A stretch of 64,000 bases of DNA from Bacteroidia bacterium (GTDB lineage: Bacteria; Bacteroidota; Bacteroidia; NS11-12g; UBA9320). Made by a program: the position numbers and the translations under genes. The stretch spans positions 2,344,627-2,408,626 of the forward strand of contig JAGYJG010000001.1 of NCBI GenBank assembly GCA_018402155.1. The letters run 5' to 3'. Numbering within the stretch: position 1 is the stretch's first letter; each line of letters opens with the position of its first letter. Below are positions 1 to 11,304 of this stretch, in pieces. The notes under the pieces were generated by a model. It did no database searches. It was not told where the DNA came from and saw only the letters and a program-made list of their open reading frames with translations.

Positions 1-829
1 GTTCTAATTCTTCCGACTAAACCTGTTACTAAATAACCTCATTACACAGTATACCCAATATAGTACAGAACGCTATGAGCCTATCACCGCGAGACGACGG
101 CACGCTTACAAGTTTGACTACATCGTGAGTAATCCTCCGTTTAAACTCGTTTTAGCGACTACAGTACAGATCAGCAAGCAAAGCCAATACGGACCGTTTC
201 TTTGCAGGCATACCAAATGTGCCGCCAAAATCTAAGGACAAAATGGCCATCTATCCGCTATTTATACAGCATCATGCATACGCATAGCAAACGAGGCAAA
301 GCGGCCGTGGTAGTGCCTACAGGGTTCATCACAGCACAGAGCGGTATAGAAAAACGCATACACGTCAAAAGATGGTAGAAGATAAAATGCTAGCAGGTGT
401 AGTCAGTATGCCGAGTAATATCTTTTTGCTACTACGGGTACAAACGTATCCTTTGTTTTTGGATAAAGCCAATACCAAAGGCGACATTGTACTAATGGAT
501 GCCTCTAAATTAGAGTACAACCGTTAAGGAAGGTAAAAATCAAAAAACATTACTTTCTCTGAAGAACAGCATCATCAACACCTTTAACAATCACAGGCTG
601 TTGAAGATTTTACGGTAGTAGTTAGCTACGAGCAAATAAAAGATAAAAATTACAGCTTTAGTGCAGGGCAATATTTTGAGGTAAAGATAGAATATACCGA
701 CATAACAGCAGCTGAATTTGATGCTAAAATGAAAGCCTTTCAATCAATTTAGACAGTCTTTTTGCCGAATCGAAAATCTTAGAAAATGAAATTCAGAAAC
801 AATTAAATGGATTGAAGTATGGAAACTAA
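1..829 (+). pseudogene. hsdM: Type I restriction-modification methyltransferase subunit, 3' part, frame-disrupted
   Basis: The gene runs in from the left edge. Joined across frames it gives the catalytic part of an N6-adenine methyltransferase: the motif IV region FDYIVSNPPFK at about 113-145, then AGIPNVPPKSKDKMAIYPLF, then a segment reading VVVPTGFITAQSGIEKRI near 307-360 and MLAGVVSMPSNIF near 388-425. The C-terminal tail ends LKYGN and stops at 827-829. HsdM methylates the host target and forms the HsdR2M2S1 complex. At least five single-base frame breaks interrupt it. The ATG of hsdS overlaps its last codons, the usual hsdM-hsdS arrangement. hsdR is not in the window and may lie to the left. 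The family is clear; whether the gene is truly dead or only poorly sequenced is open. Confidence 0.8.
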
Positions 830-2065
830 ATTACTTGGAAGTTTTAAATGTCTATATTAATGACGGAAATTATGGTGAAATTTATCCAGATAAGGAACTT
901 TTCTTGGATTCTGGAATACCATTTATTTCAGCTACAGACTTCAGAGGTAGAATTTTCAATTATGAAGGGATAAAATTTGTAAGTGAAGATTTACATTTAA
1001 AATTCTTAAAAAAGGTCAATTAAAATTAAATGATATTCTCATAGTTGTTCAGGAGCCCAACGGAATTGGCAAAGTTGGCTTCTTCAAAGACACAACATTG
1101 GTGAATGTAACATAAATGCACAACTTGCTTTTATAAGGTGTAATCCTGAAGAGTTAAATCCCTTTATCTATATTATTTACTCTCAAGTAGAGGTATCTCA
1201 GTATAATAAAAGGTTTGGGGTGGTTCAGCCCAACCACAATTACCAATAAATAGATTAAAGTTAGTTCAATAAACTATCCAAATTTACCAACCCAACAAAA
1301 AATCGCTTCCGTCCTTTCCGCCTTAGACTCCAAAATCAGACTCAACAATCGCATCAATGCCGAGTTGAAGCGATGGCAAAGCGCTATACGATTATTGGTT
1401 TGTGCAGTTTGATTTCCCCTGATAAAAATGGCAAGCCTTACAAAACCAGTGGTGGCAAAATGGGTTGGAATGATGAGTTAGAAGCGAGAGATTCCTGAGG
1501 GGTGGGAAGAAATTGGAACATTGTTAGATATTGCAAATTATGAAAATGGATTGCCTTGTCAGAAATTCCGACCAAATGGAGCAGGGTTTTTTGAGGGTTA
1601 TTAAGATTCGAGAAATGAACGAAGGTTTTTCTTCTAACACAGAGTTAGTAAGAACTGACATTCCTGCGAAAGCAATTATTGAAGAAAATGGAATGTTTTA
1701 TTCTCTTGGTCAGCGTCTTTAGACGTAAAAATATGGACTGGTGGAAAAGGTGCATTAAATCAACATATATTTAAGGTCGCCAAATGGTATCCAAAATCTT
1801 TTACTTCTATCAATTACTAAATTATTTACAGCATTTTAAAATGATGGCTGAAAATCGTAAAACGACAATGGGACATATTACACAAGAGCATTTAAAGCAA
1901 AGCAGGATTGCAATACCACCAATTCAATTTACTCTTAATCTAGAAAATATAATAGCACCACTATTTTCGAAGAAAGTAATTAATGAAATCGAAAATCAAA
2001 AACTCACCAACCTGCGAGATTGGCTATTGCCAATGTTGATGAATGGGCAAGTGAAGGTTAATTAA
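819..2065 (+). pseudogene. hsdS: Type I restriction-modification specificity subunit, frame-disrupted
   Basis: Pieces in different frames make up an HsdS protein, which chooses the DNA target for the type I complex. The first target-recognition domain includes SGIPFISATDFRGRIF (about 910-960) and VVQEPNGIGKVGFF. A central spacer reads PTQQKIASVLSALDSKIRLNNRINAEL near 1290-1370, and PYKTSGGKMGWNDEL and EIPEGWEE follow before the second recognition domain. The C-terminal conserved repeat contains TTMGHITQEHLKQSRIAIPP (from about 1860) and LRDWLLPMLMNGQVKVN, ending at 2063-2065. Two recognition domains plus two conserved spacers is the full HsdS plan. The start is the ATG at 819, inside the end of hsdM. 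Several indels break the frame; the longest intact stretch is 1784-2065. Confidence 0.8.
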
Positions 2066-2089
2066 AAATAAATTCATAAATAGGGAATG

Positions 2090-4870
2090 AGTATGAAAAA
2101 TTAAATGAAAAAGCGCTGGTATATGAGCTGCCACAAGATGAACTGCAAGAACGCGAAGTCATCGTTTATCCTTTATCGAGAAATTTCCTTTAGCGCAGTT
2201 AGGTCATTTATCTATAGATCGATATGCACAAAGGTACAGATGAGAATAGTTTTTTTGTTATTGGTTGGAGTTTAAAGAAAATAGGTTTTTGGAATAGGAG
2301 GTGGCAATGCTTCTAAATTCGGCATTTACAAAACCAAAACAGATAGTGCCAGTGCTATGCCATAGGATATGGAAAAAACAAAACACTTCTTGAGCAACAA
2401 GAGGCGCAGGTGTTTTTAAAACACTTATTTCAAGGAAACATCATCGCAGCGCTCAATTATACAAAATGGTAAATAGATAAGATTCGTGCGCTTGACATTC
2501 CTATGGCTGAATATGGTTATTCAAAAGATTTTGACGATGTATTATCCTGATAATTTTTTAACTATCGGGTCATCCGGATGTTTTACTTAAATGTGCAAAT
2601 GAACTTAAATTAGAAGGTATAGAACTTACCTCAGAAAATTCATACAGGTTAATTATGCTTGTAAGAAAGCACTAGATACCTCACCAGCAATGAAAAACTG
2701 GTCTTATGAAAAAACGGGTACTTTTATTTGGGTTTTACAATGGCGAAGAACTAAAGAAATCCTTAAAAACATGACTAAATATTGGCTCTATGCCCCTGGC
2801 GAAGATGCAACAAATGGGATGAATTTTATGCCTCCAGGGAATTATGGGCAGGTTTGGGACGCTATAGGTATTAAATCTGCTCACAGACCGCGAGAGTATC
2901 AAAAATGAGCTAAAGTCAAAATACAATTACAAACAAAATCCATCTAATTCACTGGCTAATTTTGAATTCAGAGATGTAATTTCTATTGGTGATATAGTTA
3001 TCACTTAAAGGAAGGCAAAGAATATTTAGGCTATGGGATAGTTACGTCTGTGACTATTTTTATGGTGTGAAATCGTGATACCTATCAAAAGTGTCGTAAA
3101 GTAGATTGGAAAACAATGGCATTTAGTTGATAACGACGGTGAAATTGTTCTGAGAACTTGTTAACTGACATTACTAAATACCCATCATACGTCACACGCC
3201 TCGTGAAACTCCTTGGTATAGAAGATAATACTATTGAAGAAAAAACCTAAAACTCCTAATGGCTGGCAAAAGTATCCCCGCTAAATACCATACTTTACGG
3301 CCCCTAGCTGGTAAGACGTACCATTCGATTATGGTGCAGCTGAAATAATTGAAAATAGAACCATAGCATCTTCAGCGAAGCCCTTGCCATTTTTAAAGCG
3401 AATCTTCGCGACAGGATTGAGTTTATTACATTTCATCAAAACTACAGTTACAGTTTTATTCAAGGTTTAATCCCAATACTGAAAACGAGGGACAGCTTAC
3501 CTTTAAGAAAATAGATGGCGTATTTAAAAGAATAGCTGATGGACTAAAGGCGATACTGATTTAATTGAAAGAATAAGCCAAAAATGAGGAGAGCGTAGTG
3601 CCTCAATATTGTGAATATGTCAATCCTGAAATAATTTCAGATGAGCTCAAAAATCTAATATTCATTTAGGCGAGATAGCATCTAAACTTGACAATAACTG
3701 CAAAGAAATTCTCCGGGCTCAGAAGCTTCTTGCAAGATATATAGAGCTAGAAGAATTTGAAAACGTCATACAATGAAAAATACCTAATAAGGATTAATAA
3801 ATACTAGCAGTAAAAGAGAAATTTCAACAGAATAACATCAAAATGAATTTAAGAGTGCGCTAGAAAAAAATGAATTGAGAATTTTCAGTTGCATTAAGTC
3901 AATTCATTGATTTTTGTAAAAGGTGGTAATAAGTAGTGCAGCCATTAAATGATAAAGTATCTATAACTGGAGTAGATGCAGATGGGTTTAGATACAACGG
4001 GGATGCGTGGACTTCTAAAACATCAGATTTTACTATGAATTAGTGATTTGACAGAATTTTTGCTAGCGATGTGAAAAAGAAAGATATCAAGACTCTTGAA
4101 AATATATCAGGGTTAGCAAACAACATGCTACCTATTACTTCAGGCCTACACTCATATCCTTGACTATTTACCTGAAAAAAAATAGAATTATATTGGCAAG
4201 TGGATGAAGAATATCGGCTGAGAATTATCTGAGTTTTCTTATCCACGGGACATTTTACCAATATCTTCGAAAAAAATTAGTCAAGCGTTGAAGAGACGAT
4301 AGCAAGGGTGATGTGATTAATCTGCCAAATAAGATTGACAACCAACACGATAAAAGTACGTCATAATAATAGATGAGATAAATAGAGCTAAATATTTCGC
4401 GTGTTTTGGGAGCTTATTACCCTTATAGAGCCGGACAAAAAGGTCGTAGCCTCTATTCCATTGGAGGTAAAATTACCTTCCGGCGATAAATTTGCGGTAC
4501 CTTCAAACTTGTATATAATCCGGCACAATGAACACCGCTGACAAGTCTATTGCACTCTTGGATATAGCGCTTCGAAGACGATTTGAGTTTGAGCCCATGT
4601 ATCCTAAATATAAAATAGATGGGAGAGAAATACCTAATGCTAAGGTATTAAGAGCAATTGAACACACTAAAATAATAGAAACAAAGGTCACGATTTTCAA
4701 ATCGGTCATGCTTATTTTATGGATGAAAGCACTACGCTTGAACAGCGTATGAATAAAAGGTAATACCTCTTCTTTTAAGAGTATTATATGAATGATGAGA
4801 AGGAAGTCAAATTCTGAACTATGCAGGTCTCAAAACAATAGACAACTCGTGGCCTCTTAGAATCGAATAG
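2090..4870 (+). pseudogene. mcrB: McrB-like GTP-dependent restriction AAA+ ATPase, frame-disrupted
   Basis: This is the motor subunit of an McrBC-type (type IV) system, which cuts modified DNA. The N-terminal part gives LSIDRYAQGTDENSF and IGGGNASKFGIY (about 2205-2340), a region seen in many McrB-like ATPases, then KYWLYAPGEDA and the GIMGLGWDAIGD-like stretch near 2780-2870. The AAA+ core follows: a Walker A region read as ILYGP-GKTYH near 3292-3325 with bases lost, FITFHQNYSYEDFIQG near 3425-3465, Walker B VIIIDEINRANISRVFGELI near 4365-4415, and the hallmark sensor [25 protein letters not shown] from about 4513. The last codons read WPLRIE and stop at 4868-4870, with mcrC starting two bases later. 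More than ten frame breaks are visible. The start is uncertain because the 5' end is scrambled. Confidence 0.8.
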
Positions 4871-4871
4871 T

Positions 4872-6242
4872 ATGATTAACCTATTCGAATATCAAAATAA
4901 AGTAAGTGTTGAAAGATTCTCTAGGACAATTTAGAGGTTTTCTTAGACGATATTTGGAATAGTAGAGAGAAACTCTTTTTACAGCGATACAAATGATGAT
5001 AAAATTGAGTCGCAACGGTTTATTCCAGTTTTATTCATAAAAACAATGAATTAAATCAAATAAGTATGTAGGTGCTATACATTTTGAGGGTAAGAATATC
5101 AATTTACTTCCCAAAATATTTTACGATGGCGAGAGAAAGATTACTCTGGTGAAGTGGGGCAGATTCAAAATCACATCCTTTGGTGGATTTAAGCTATTGT
5201 AGAAAATAAAGTTCCCCAATTATCAAACCTCATTAGGGAGCAACAAAAATGATTTTTTAGGGTACTTATTTATCTTTTTGCCAAGTACACTCGGGAACTC
5301 TTAAATAACTCAATTTATCAGCAATACGAGGAGATAAATAAAGAATTGTCTTTATAAAGGACGTTTGAAATATAAACAGTATATCACTGATAATCTCAGT
5401 AAAAATTAGATGGCATATGTTAAATTGTACATATGATGCGTTTGTATTTGACAATGAGTTTAATCGCATAATAAAATATGTAACTAACTTACTTTTTTAA
5501 CGTTACAGCCAGTGCTGAATCAAAAAAGAATCTAAGGGATATATTGTTTATTCTTGACGAGGTTTCGATGTTCGAGCAACTGCTGAACAATGTGCTAGAA
5601 TTTCATTCAATCCGATGTTTGGCGAATTTGAAACTGTTCAGTTACTGTCACTTATTTTAAATAACAGTATCTATTGACCACCAAAAACAACCTAAAACTC
5701 TTTGCTTTTCTATTGCCTATGGAGTATGTGTTTGAAGATTTTATATTTGGTTTTATAGATAGGGAATTAAAAGATATTACGGCAAAATCACAACGGGCGA
5801 CATTTATTTGGATGAATCAAAGGCGTTCAACCTAAAGCCGGACCTTTTTCTAACAACAGGGAACTAATCTTATAGCGGACTAAAATACAAGATTGTTTAT
5901 TCGGATGAACATGACCCAAAGAAAGGCATTTCACAAAAATGACTATATCAAATGTTAGCGTATGCCGTAAGATTCAAGGTAAAGAAATTGTTCTTTTATC
6001 CCAATACCGTTACTCAATACCAACAAAAAAGTGGCCGAGCTAGTCATTAAGGACGACTTAGCCGGCGGCGAGGGCATTCATATAAAAGCGTTTCAGTTAC
6101 CTATTTTAAACAGGAATTACTCACCCAGCCGCTCGATAGCACTATGCGCCTAGATAGTTTATTTGATTCCACACGTTTGGCTCTTATATCTCAAATTAAC
6201 GAGATATTAAAAATGAAATTCGGATTTCGCAAAACAGTATAA
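4872..6242 (+). pseudogene. mcrC: McrC-like nuclease subunit of a modified-DNA restriction system, frame-disrupted
   Basis: McrC partners McrB and carries the PD-(D/E)xK nuclease. The start MINLFEYQNKVSVERF lies one base after the mcrB stop. Recognisable parts, in order, are KYVGAIHFEGKNINLLPKIFYDGE (5065-5135), a middle region with NSIYQQYEEINKELSFIKGRLKYKQYITDN (5310-5400), LPMEYVFEDFIFGFIDREL (5713-5770), and the nuclease core NLKPDLFLTTGN followed by a lysine-containing strand (TKYKIVYSDEHDPKKGISQNDLYQMLAYA), 5830-5970. The tail ends FGFRKTV at 6240-6242. The D-x(n)-K layout of the core fits McrC. The frame is broken at many single-base positions, as in the upstream genes. It converges with the regulator gene on the other strand, 23 bases away. 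Confidence 0.78.
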
Positions 6243-6265
6243 CAGTTCCTACTCCCTAAAATCAC

Positions 6266-7159
6266 TCACGATTTCTCCTTCACCAATTGCTCCATATAGG
6301 CTATAAACTCGGGAGAACCTAATACCTCAATTTCATGCACAAAGCCCATCACAAAGCGTCCGGGTGCTTTAAAGCTTTGGTACCTGGGTTTTAAAGATAT
6401 AGGTATTCGCATTGGCTTCTCCTTTATAAATAGCGTACTCATAGGGTATTCTTCTTTTAGTACCAAGTAGGCACGCATAGACAAGCGCAGTTCTATTTGC
6501 TTTACCATGTTATCCCCCTGAAATCCAAAAACATCCGGCTTATAGAAATTCATGCAATGCTTCGTGTGCCATGGGAGTGTCCAGTACTTCCACACCAGAC
6601 ATTCGTTCAACAGTAAAGTACTTATTTAGCTGTGTGCTCACCTCAAATGCGCTTACCGAGTCGTAGTTATCGGTAAAGCATACGGGCTCTACTAGACGGT
6701 CAGTAATGCTCTGGCTATTGGCCGAGCTGTATCCCTTTTATCAAGAGTTGTTTTCCTTCTACAATTGCTACAGCTATTTTTTCTACGTGTTGTGCAAGGT
6801 GTGCTTTAAATACGCTTTCAGCAGCCACCTCTAGCTCACTGGACTGCCTTACCTTGTTCAATATACTTTGGGCGAGTTTGCTACTCTTGCCCGCGCTCCT
6901 AACGAGTTTATTGAGGTAATCTGCTTCTTGTGGGGTAAAGGGTATTCGGTCTACTTCATCGGCTCCGGTAATAAAAAGTTTGTTATGTGTATCTCTTTTC
7001 AACGCTAAATCCTAGGTCTTTCAACAACTCCACATAGCGATACACTGTTCTTTCTGAGGTATTCAAGTAATTTATAATACTCTGAATAGATTTAGCGGGA
7101 CGTGATTTTAGGTAATTTATAAGCTGAAAAAGTCTGTATATTCTATTTTGATTGAACAT
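6266..7159 (-). pseudogene. YafY-type HTH and WYL-domain transcriptional regulator, frame-disrupted
   Basis: Three overlapping reading frames add up to one WYL-domain regulator of about 300 residues. The N-terminal winged helix reads QNRIYRLFQLINYLKSRPAK and SIQSIINYLNTSERTVYRYV, typical of the DeoR/YafY helix-turn-helix. The middle holds ITGADEVDRIPFTPQEADYLNKLV. The C-terminal effector part contains NKYFTVERMSGVEVLD and a WYL-like ligand-binding region. WYL regulators commonly control restriction and other defence genes by sensing nucleic-acid ligands; that role here is inferred from the neighbouring hsdMS and mcrBC genes. I chose the start at 7159 because MFNQNRI aligns with normal starts of the family. 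The open frame continues upstream to 7393 with a hydrophobic stretch that does not belong to the family. Frame breaks lie near 6990 and 6600-6715. Confidence 0.75.
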
Positions 7160-7174
7160 GTGGAAAAGAATTGA

Positions 7175-7234
7175 GACAAATAAAGTCAATACAAACAAGT
7201 TAAAAGAATCATTGACCTCACTTGGCAGAAACAT
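7175..7234. repeat. 60-bp direct repeat, copy 1
   Basis: This sequence, from GACAAATAAAGTC to GGCAGAAACAT, recurs at 14734-14793 with one substitution, one deletion and one insertion. It lies just upstream of the WYL regulator on the minus strand, so it may be that gene's promoter region, copied elsewhere in the island. Confidence 0.8.
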
Positions 7235-7428
7235 CTGGTTTCCTTCTGTGCTAGAAATGAGAAAAATCCCTAAAATGAAAAAAAGAAAGACATTAATCAT
7301 GTGCATGGTTGGCATATATGTGCCATATCTGAGTACAAACACAAACTGCAGTAAAAGAAAAGGAGCAAAGCAACGCTGAAGCATTTTCTGCAACTTCCTG
7401 GCACGTTAATTCAAAAGAATTCATTGAG

Positions 7429-7808
7429 ATGGAACTCTTAAAAAGTCAGTTCAAGTTTTATATTTTACAGATTTAATTTCCAATGTTAAGAAGAGTGCCT
7501 TAAATTTCAACTAGATGTTGTTTCTAGTTATGCTACCGATTCCAAAGTGGCTATTCTTGATGTTGACGAAATTGAAGGACTTATGAAATCAATCAAGTTG
7601 ATTCAAGAAAAAGTTTAGTCTCAGTCCCTACTAACTACCGAAGTGTATTATCGAAGTCGTGGAGGTTTTGAAGCGGGATGCTTTACCAAATAGGGTGCTT
7701 GGTCTTGCTATTTGGTAGAGAAATATGACAGCAAAGTTATGTTTGGCTTGAAACTGAAGACCTAGCCACTTTGTATAATTTACTTGAAGTAGCAAAGCAA
7801 AAATGTGA
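7429..7808 (+). pseudogene. Small conserved hypothetical protein, frame-disrupted
   Basis: Starting at ATG 7429 (MELLKSQFKFYILQ) and with two or three frame corrections, a protein of about 125 residues appears: SSYATDSKVAILDVDEIEGL (7524-7583), LMKSIKLIQEKV, then TEVYYRSRGGFEAGCF and WLETEDLATLYNLLEVAKQK. The stop is probably the TGA at 7806-7808. It has no signal peptide or membrane segment. I do not recognise a named domain. The mixture of acidic helices and the aromatic RSRGGFEAG stretch looks like a folded cytosolic protein. It sits directly before the lipoprotein gene (2-base gap), so the two may share a transcript. Confidence 0.5.
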
Positions 7809-7810
7809 TT

Positions 7811-8168
7811 ATGAAACAAAACACCATCTTTCTTCTTGTAATCTGTTTATTTTTTGTGGTTCTCGCGGGTTTGTTCCGTAGAATCTATGCAATCTTCTTA
7901 TAAATACGAAGTGAGTGGCACGGCAGGCAATTACAACATTACGTGCAGAAAGGTGCTCCCAGCAGTACTGTCCAATATTCCAATGTGGGCAGCGGTTGGG
8001 CCCTACACCTGGAACCAAAGCAGTACTCGCTGGTTATACATGTCACCTCAAAATAACACGAATAGTGGGACAGCGACTTCAAGCTAAAATAATAAGTGAC
8101 GGAAAAGTACTTGCGCAACAAACCAGCAGTGGCGCATACGTCGTGCCACTGTGAGTGGAACCCATTAA
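7811..8168 (+). pseudogene. MmpS-like lipoprotein, frame-disrupted
   Basis: With three single-base corrections this reads as a lipoprotein of about 118 residues: MKQNTIFLLVICLFFVV followed by a lipobox LAGC (about 7859-7870), then SSYKYEVSGTAGNYNITVQK, VQYSNVGSGWALHLEPKQYS, VTSKNNTNSGTATLKAKIIS, DGKVLAQQTSSGAYVVATVS, GTH and a stop at 8166-8168. The order YEVSGTA, central NV..GW, then VKI.SDGKV, SSGAY.VATVSG resembles the beta-sandwich of the MmpS family of transport accessory proteins. The lipobox cysteine would anchor it in the outer membrane or inner membrane periplasmic face. The individual domain match is my recognition of pattern, not a search. The lipobox is only restored by removing one T. 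Confidence 0.55.
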
Positions 8169-8239
8169 ACCGAGCAGGTAAACTTCACTACACTACCTTA
8201 TTTAAAATAGTAGTTGTGGACCAATGAGATTAACTCCTA

Positions 8240-8810
8240 ATGCAAAATAAAAAACCTCCACAAAGCAAAGAGAAAGGTAAAAAATGATGAGTTTTTATAC
8301 TCCTGTAACCAACCGATATAGAGAGAAAGAGAGTTAAAACACTATAGACAACATTTTAAAGATAAAAGTTGCTGGTCGTGAATGTGACGAAGTCCGAGAG
8401 TTGGTAACTTCTTCATCATTACTTCTCTTTAACTTTTGAAAAATTTAGGATTCAAAGAGCACTATAACAACTTGCTACAGGTAACAAAAGTGCCGATTTA
8501 TTTAGTCAAAATGATAGTGAAAGAGCGCTTACTAAAATTGCCAATTCCCTTTAGCCGTGTACTTGCTAGGCGATATTAGTTTTGACGGAACTCAAATTGC
8601 CGTAAAAACAGACCGTATTATTTATTATTGGAAACGTTCCATAGGCGAATCGGTGTTACGATGCGTTACGCAAAAATCCCGCAAAATTGCCATACTGGTA
8701 GAACCATAAGGCGAAATATTTGCTTGCACTCTAGATGGTAATGGTTATTTTAACACCGCGAAAAGTCAGGAGTAGTATGGCCTAAGTTGTATTTTTATCA
8801 GCGTAAGTAA
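8240..8810 (+). pseudogene. Fragment of a beta-propeller-like conserved protein, frame-disrupted
   Basis: Across frames one reads ELQQLATGNKSADLF, SQNDSE, then YLLGDISFDGTQIAVKTDRI, IYYWKRSIGESVYDALRKNP, AKIAILVEPQGE, DGNGYF and a final LYFYQRK with a stop at 8808-8810. The block GDIS.DG..I.VKT...IYYW.R..GES...L.+.PA......PQGE resembles the last part of a Bacteroidota family of secreted propeller-like proteins often mislabelled PE-PGRS. Only about 190 residues are present against about 300 in those proteins, so the middle seems deleted. The start at 8240 is a guess. Function is unknown. Confidence 0.35.
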
Positions 8811-9055
8811 CGCAAAGCTCAATTTTGAAAAGCGATGACTCGGTATTGTAAAAGCCACAATCTATTTCTTAAAACATGTAGTTTTCTATATAATCCGGCT
8901 CTCTGTTTATATGAAATAGCAAACATTAATATCATTAGCAAATTTAAGCCTGATACTAAGTTCATGCAAATACCAACATAATAGTAACCACAAGTTAAAA
9001 CAAGATTAACATGCTTGGGTGAATATTGTTTCAAACAAAATTGAAAGAATAAAAA

Positions 9056-11241
9056 ATGAAAAAATTTACAGGTATTTTAACCCTGGTTATGGGTTCTGTT
9101 GCACATTCGCAACAATTGGTGCATTATTGGGATTTTAATGATAATGCCACCATTCAAGAAATGTTAACGCCGAGTTTTCGGAGATAACAGGTGCAGAAAT
9201 CATACACAATCAGGGTGGTATGATGTGATGGTTGTGGGTACAGGGCAAGGTTCTTGATTTGGAGAACCTTAACAGCAAAAATGGAGCAATTGCAGGTTCG
9301 CATCTAAGGTTAAACGACCCAATTGGCGCGAGTTTAGTTTTTAAAATGCCAACCACTAATTATACCAATATAGTGGTAAGTTTTGCAACAAGACGTTCTG
9401 GTTCTGGTGCGGGAACACAATATTGGTCTTATACTACAGATAGCATTAATTTTATGTTGTTTGATTCAATTTTCCCAAGTGATGCTGGTCCTGCACTTAA
9501 AATATTGAATTTTACTGGATTGGCAGATGTGGCAGACAATGAAAATTTTGCACTGAGCGTTGGGTTTTGAGCAAGGACAAGGTGGATTGGTAGGCAATAA
9601 TAGGTTTGATAATTTTGCGCTGAAGGCGATGAATTGGTTTCGTTGTTGCATTACTGGAATTTTAACGATATTTCTTCTTATGCAAGCCTTGTAGCCCCTA
9701 GTTTTACAAGGTTTGTGGAGCGCAACTTGATACCCTTCAATTTGAAGGAGGAAATGCTGAAATAATATTTGATGGCGGTACAAACGCTGATTTAGCTCAA
9801 ATTTAAACGCAAGATTAGGCGCAGATGCAGGAACTCATTTGAGATTTAATAATCCTGTTTTTGGTGCCCTTGTTTTGAGTGTTCCTTCGGTAAACAAAGA
9901 AAATATAGTGGTTCAATATGCAACTGTGCGCTCGGGTTCTGGTGCGTATTTGCAATTTGTTGAATATAGCACAGATGGGATAAATTATGTGGCTTATGAT
10001 ACCTTTGAAATTAATACAAGAACCGGACAACAAGTTGTGATGATTGATTTAAGAGCAGTACAAGCCGCTAATAACAACCCGGATTTAAAGATTAAAATTA
10101 GGTTTGGTCAAGTGGTGGCGGTTTGGCTGAAACAACCGTATAGACAATTTTACTCAGGAAGCAATAGCCCCAGATTTGTCTGGCAAAGTGACTTCGGATT
10201 ACTGTCGATCCCAAACTAAGTATCTTGTTCATTCAAGAAACAACGCAATTAGTAGCAACAATTAGCCCTGCATGCGGTAAATAAGGATGTTGTTTGGTCA
10301 AGTTCTGACGTAGCAATTGCATCTGTAAGCATAGGGGGCTTGTAACTGCTGTTTCAGAAGGTACTTGTAGTAATATGCAGTTTCTGTAGATGGTGGATAC
10401 ACAGATTCTTGTGTGGTAACTGTTTTGCCCGCCCCAACTGCTGATTTATTATACTACTGGCATTTTAATGATTTTGATCCTCCTGCCGATGTTACACAAA
10501 TTGATGCTGATTTTAATATTTTACAAAATGTAAAGGCTAAATTAACCTATACAGAGCCCGCAAGCAGAAAGGAAGGACAACGTGATATTGACCGTTTTAG
10601 CTCTGGAACAGTACTCATATCCAGCCAGCAACAATTGCAGGTGGGTCTGCAAGGTGCGTAACCCTGCTATCGGAAGGTCGCTGGTTTTTGATATGCCTAC
10701 GAATGGGCTAAGCGGACATCGTGTTTGCTTACGCAGTTCAACGCTCTGGAAGCGTGGTATGCAGCTGAATGGCTTTATTGAATATAGCATTGATGGCACT
10801 ACCTTTATTGCCACAAGCTTGGCCGATAATTCACAAGAAGTGATTGGCGCAGAAGAATGGCAAGTGTTTAGCTTCGACTTTTCTAATATACCTGCGGTGA
10901 ATGACAATGGAAACTTTAAAATTAGAATAACTTGGGACGGAAATAATGATACGGATAATGGAAATAATAGATACGATAACATAACCCTAATGGGTAATGG
11001 AAGTAATGCCACTGTTACTGCGGTATTGCCAGAGACTATCAAATTATATCCAAATCCTGCCAATGGTTTTTAAACGTTTCTAGCAAGACCATGTGCAGTC
11101 TATGGTTTTAATTGACATGCAAGGCCGTGTTGGCAGAAGGTAGCGGCAGCAAACTAGATGTTAATCATTGCAAGCCAGGTGTTTACGTTTTGCTTTAACT
11201 ACAATGGTACTAACTACACCCAGCGTGTAGTTCTTCATTAA
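9056..11241 (+). pseudogene. Type IX-secreted protein with three internal repeats and a Big2 domain, frame-disrupted
   Basis: The gene starts MKKFTGILTLVMGSVAHSQQ, a clear signal peptide. Three related modules of roughly 160 residues follow, each opening with a HYWxFND motif (HYWDFNDN at 9122, HYWNFND at about 9650, YYWHFNDF at 10452) and continuing with GSHLRLNDP/GTHLRFNNP, then SFATRRSGSG/QYATVRSGSG, then a YSTDGINY/YSIDGTTF strand. Between modules 2 and 3 lies a bacterial Ig-like Big2 domain (VVWSSSDVAIASV, near 10287-10330). The C-terminus is a type IX sorting domain with KLYPNPANGF at 11041-11073, ending NYTQRVVLH at 11239-11241. It would be exported by the Sec pathway and then T9SS to the cell surface. 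Several single-base shifts split it; the largest intact pieces are 9232-9570, 9839-10219 and 10582-11073. Confidence 0.75.
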
Positions 11242-11282
11242 GATAGTAATAGCTCTTCATATGCTACATATTTCTACTCAAT

Positions 11283-11304
11283 GCCCCGTTCAGCGGGGCT
11301 TTTT
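11283..11304 (+). terminator. Rho-independent terminator after the T9SS protein
   Basis: GCCCCG and CGGGGC arms around a short loop, followed by five T residues, 42 bases after the stop of the secreted-protein gene. Confidence 0.85.

Noticed and set aside
6983..7393. Hydrophobic N-terminal extension of the WYL regulator
   Set aside because: The frame is open to 7393, but the added part covers the 60-bp repeat and has no relation to the family, whose start matches MFNQNRI at 7159.
8819..9034. 71-codon minus-strand frame before the T9SS gene
   Set aside because: No family pattern; probably AT-rich promoter sequence.
10542..11063. 173-codon frame on the minus strand inside the T9SS gene
   Set aside because: It is antisense to a clear sorting domain and repeat module and has no family pattern.
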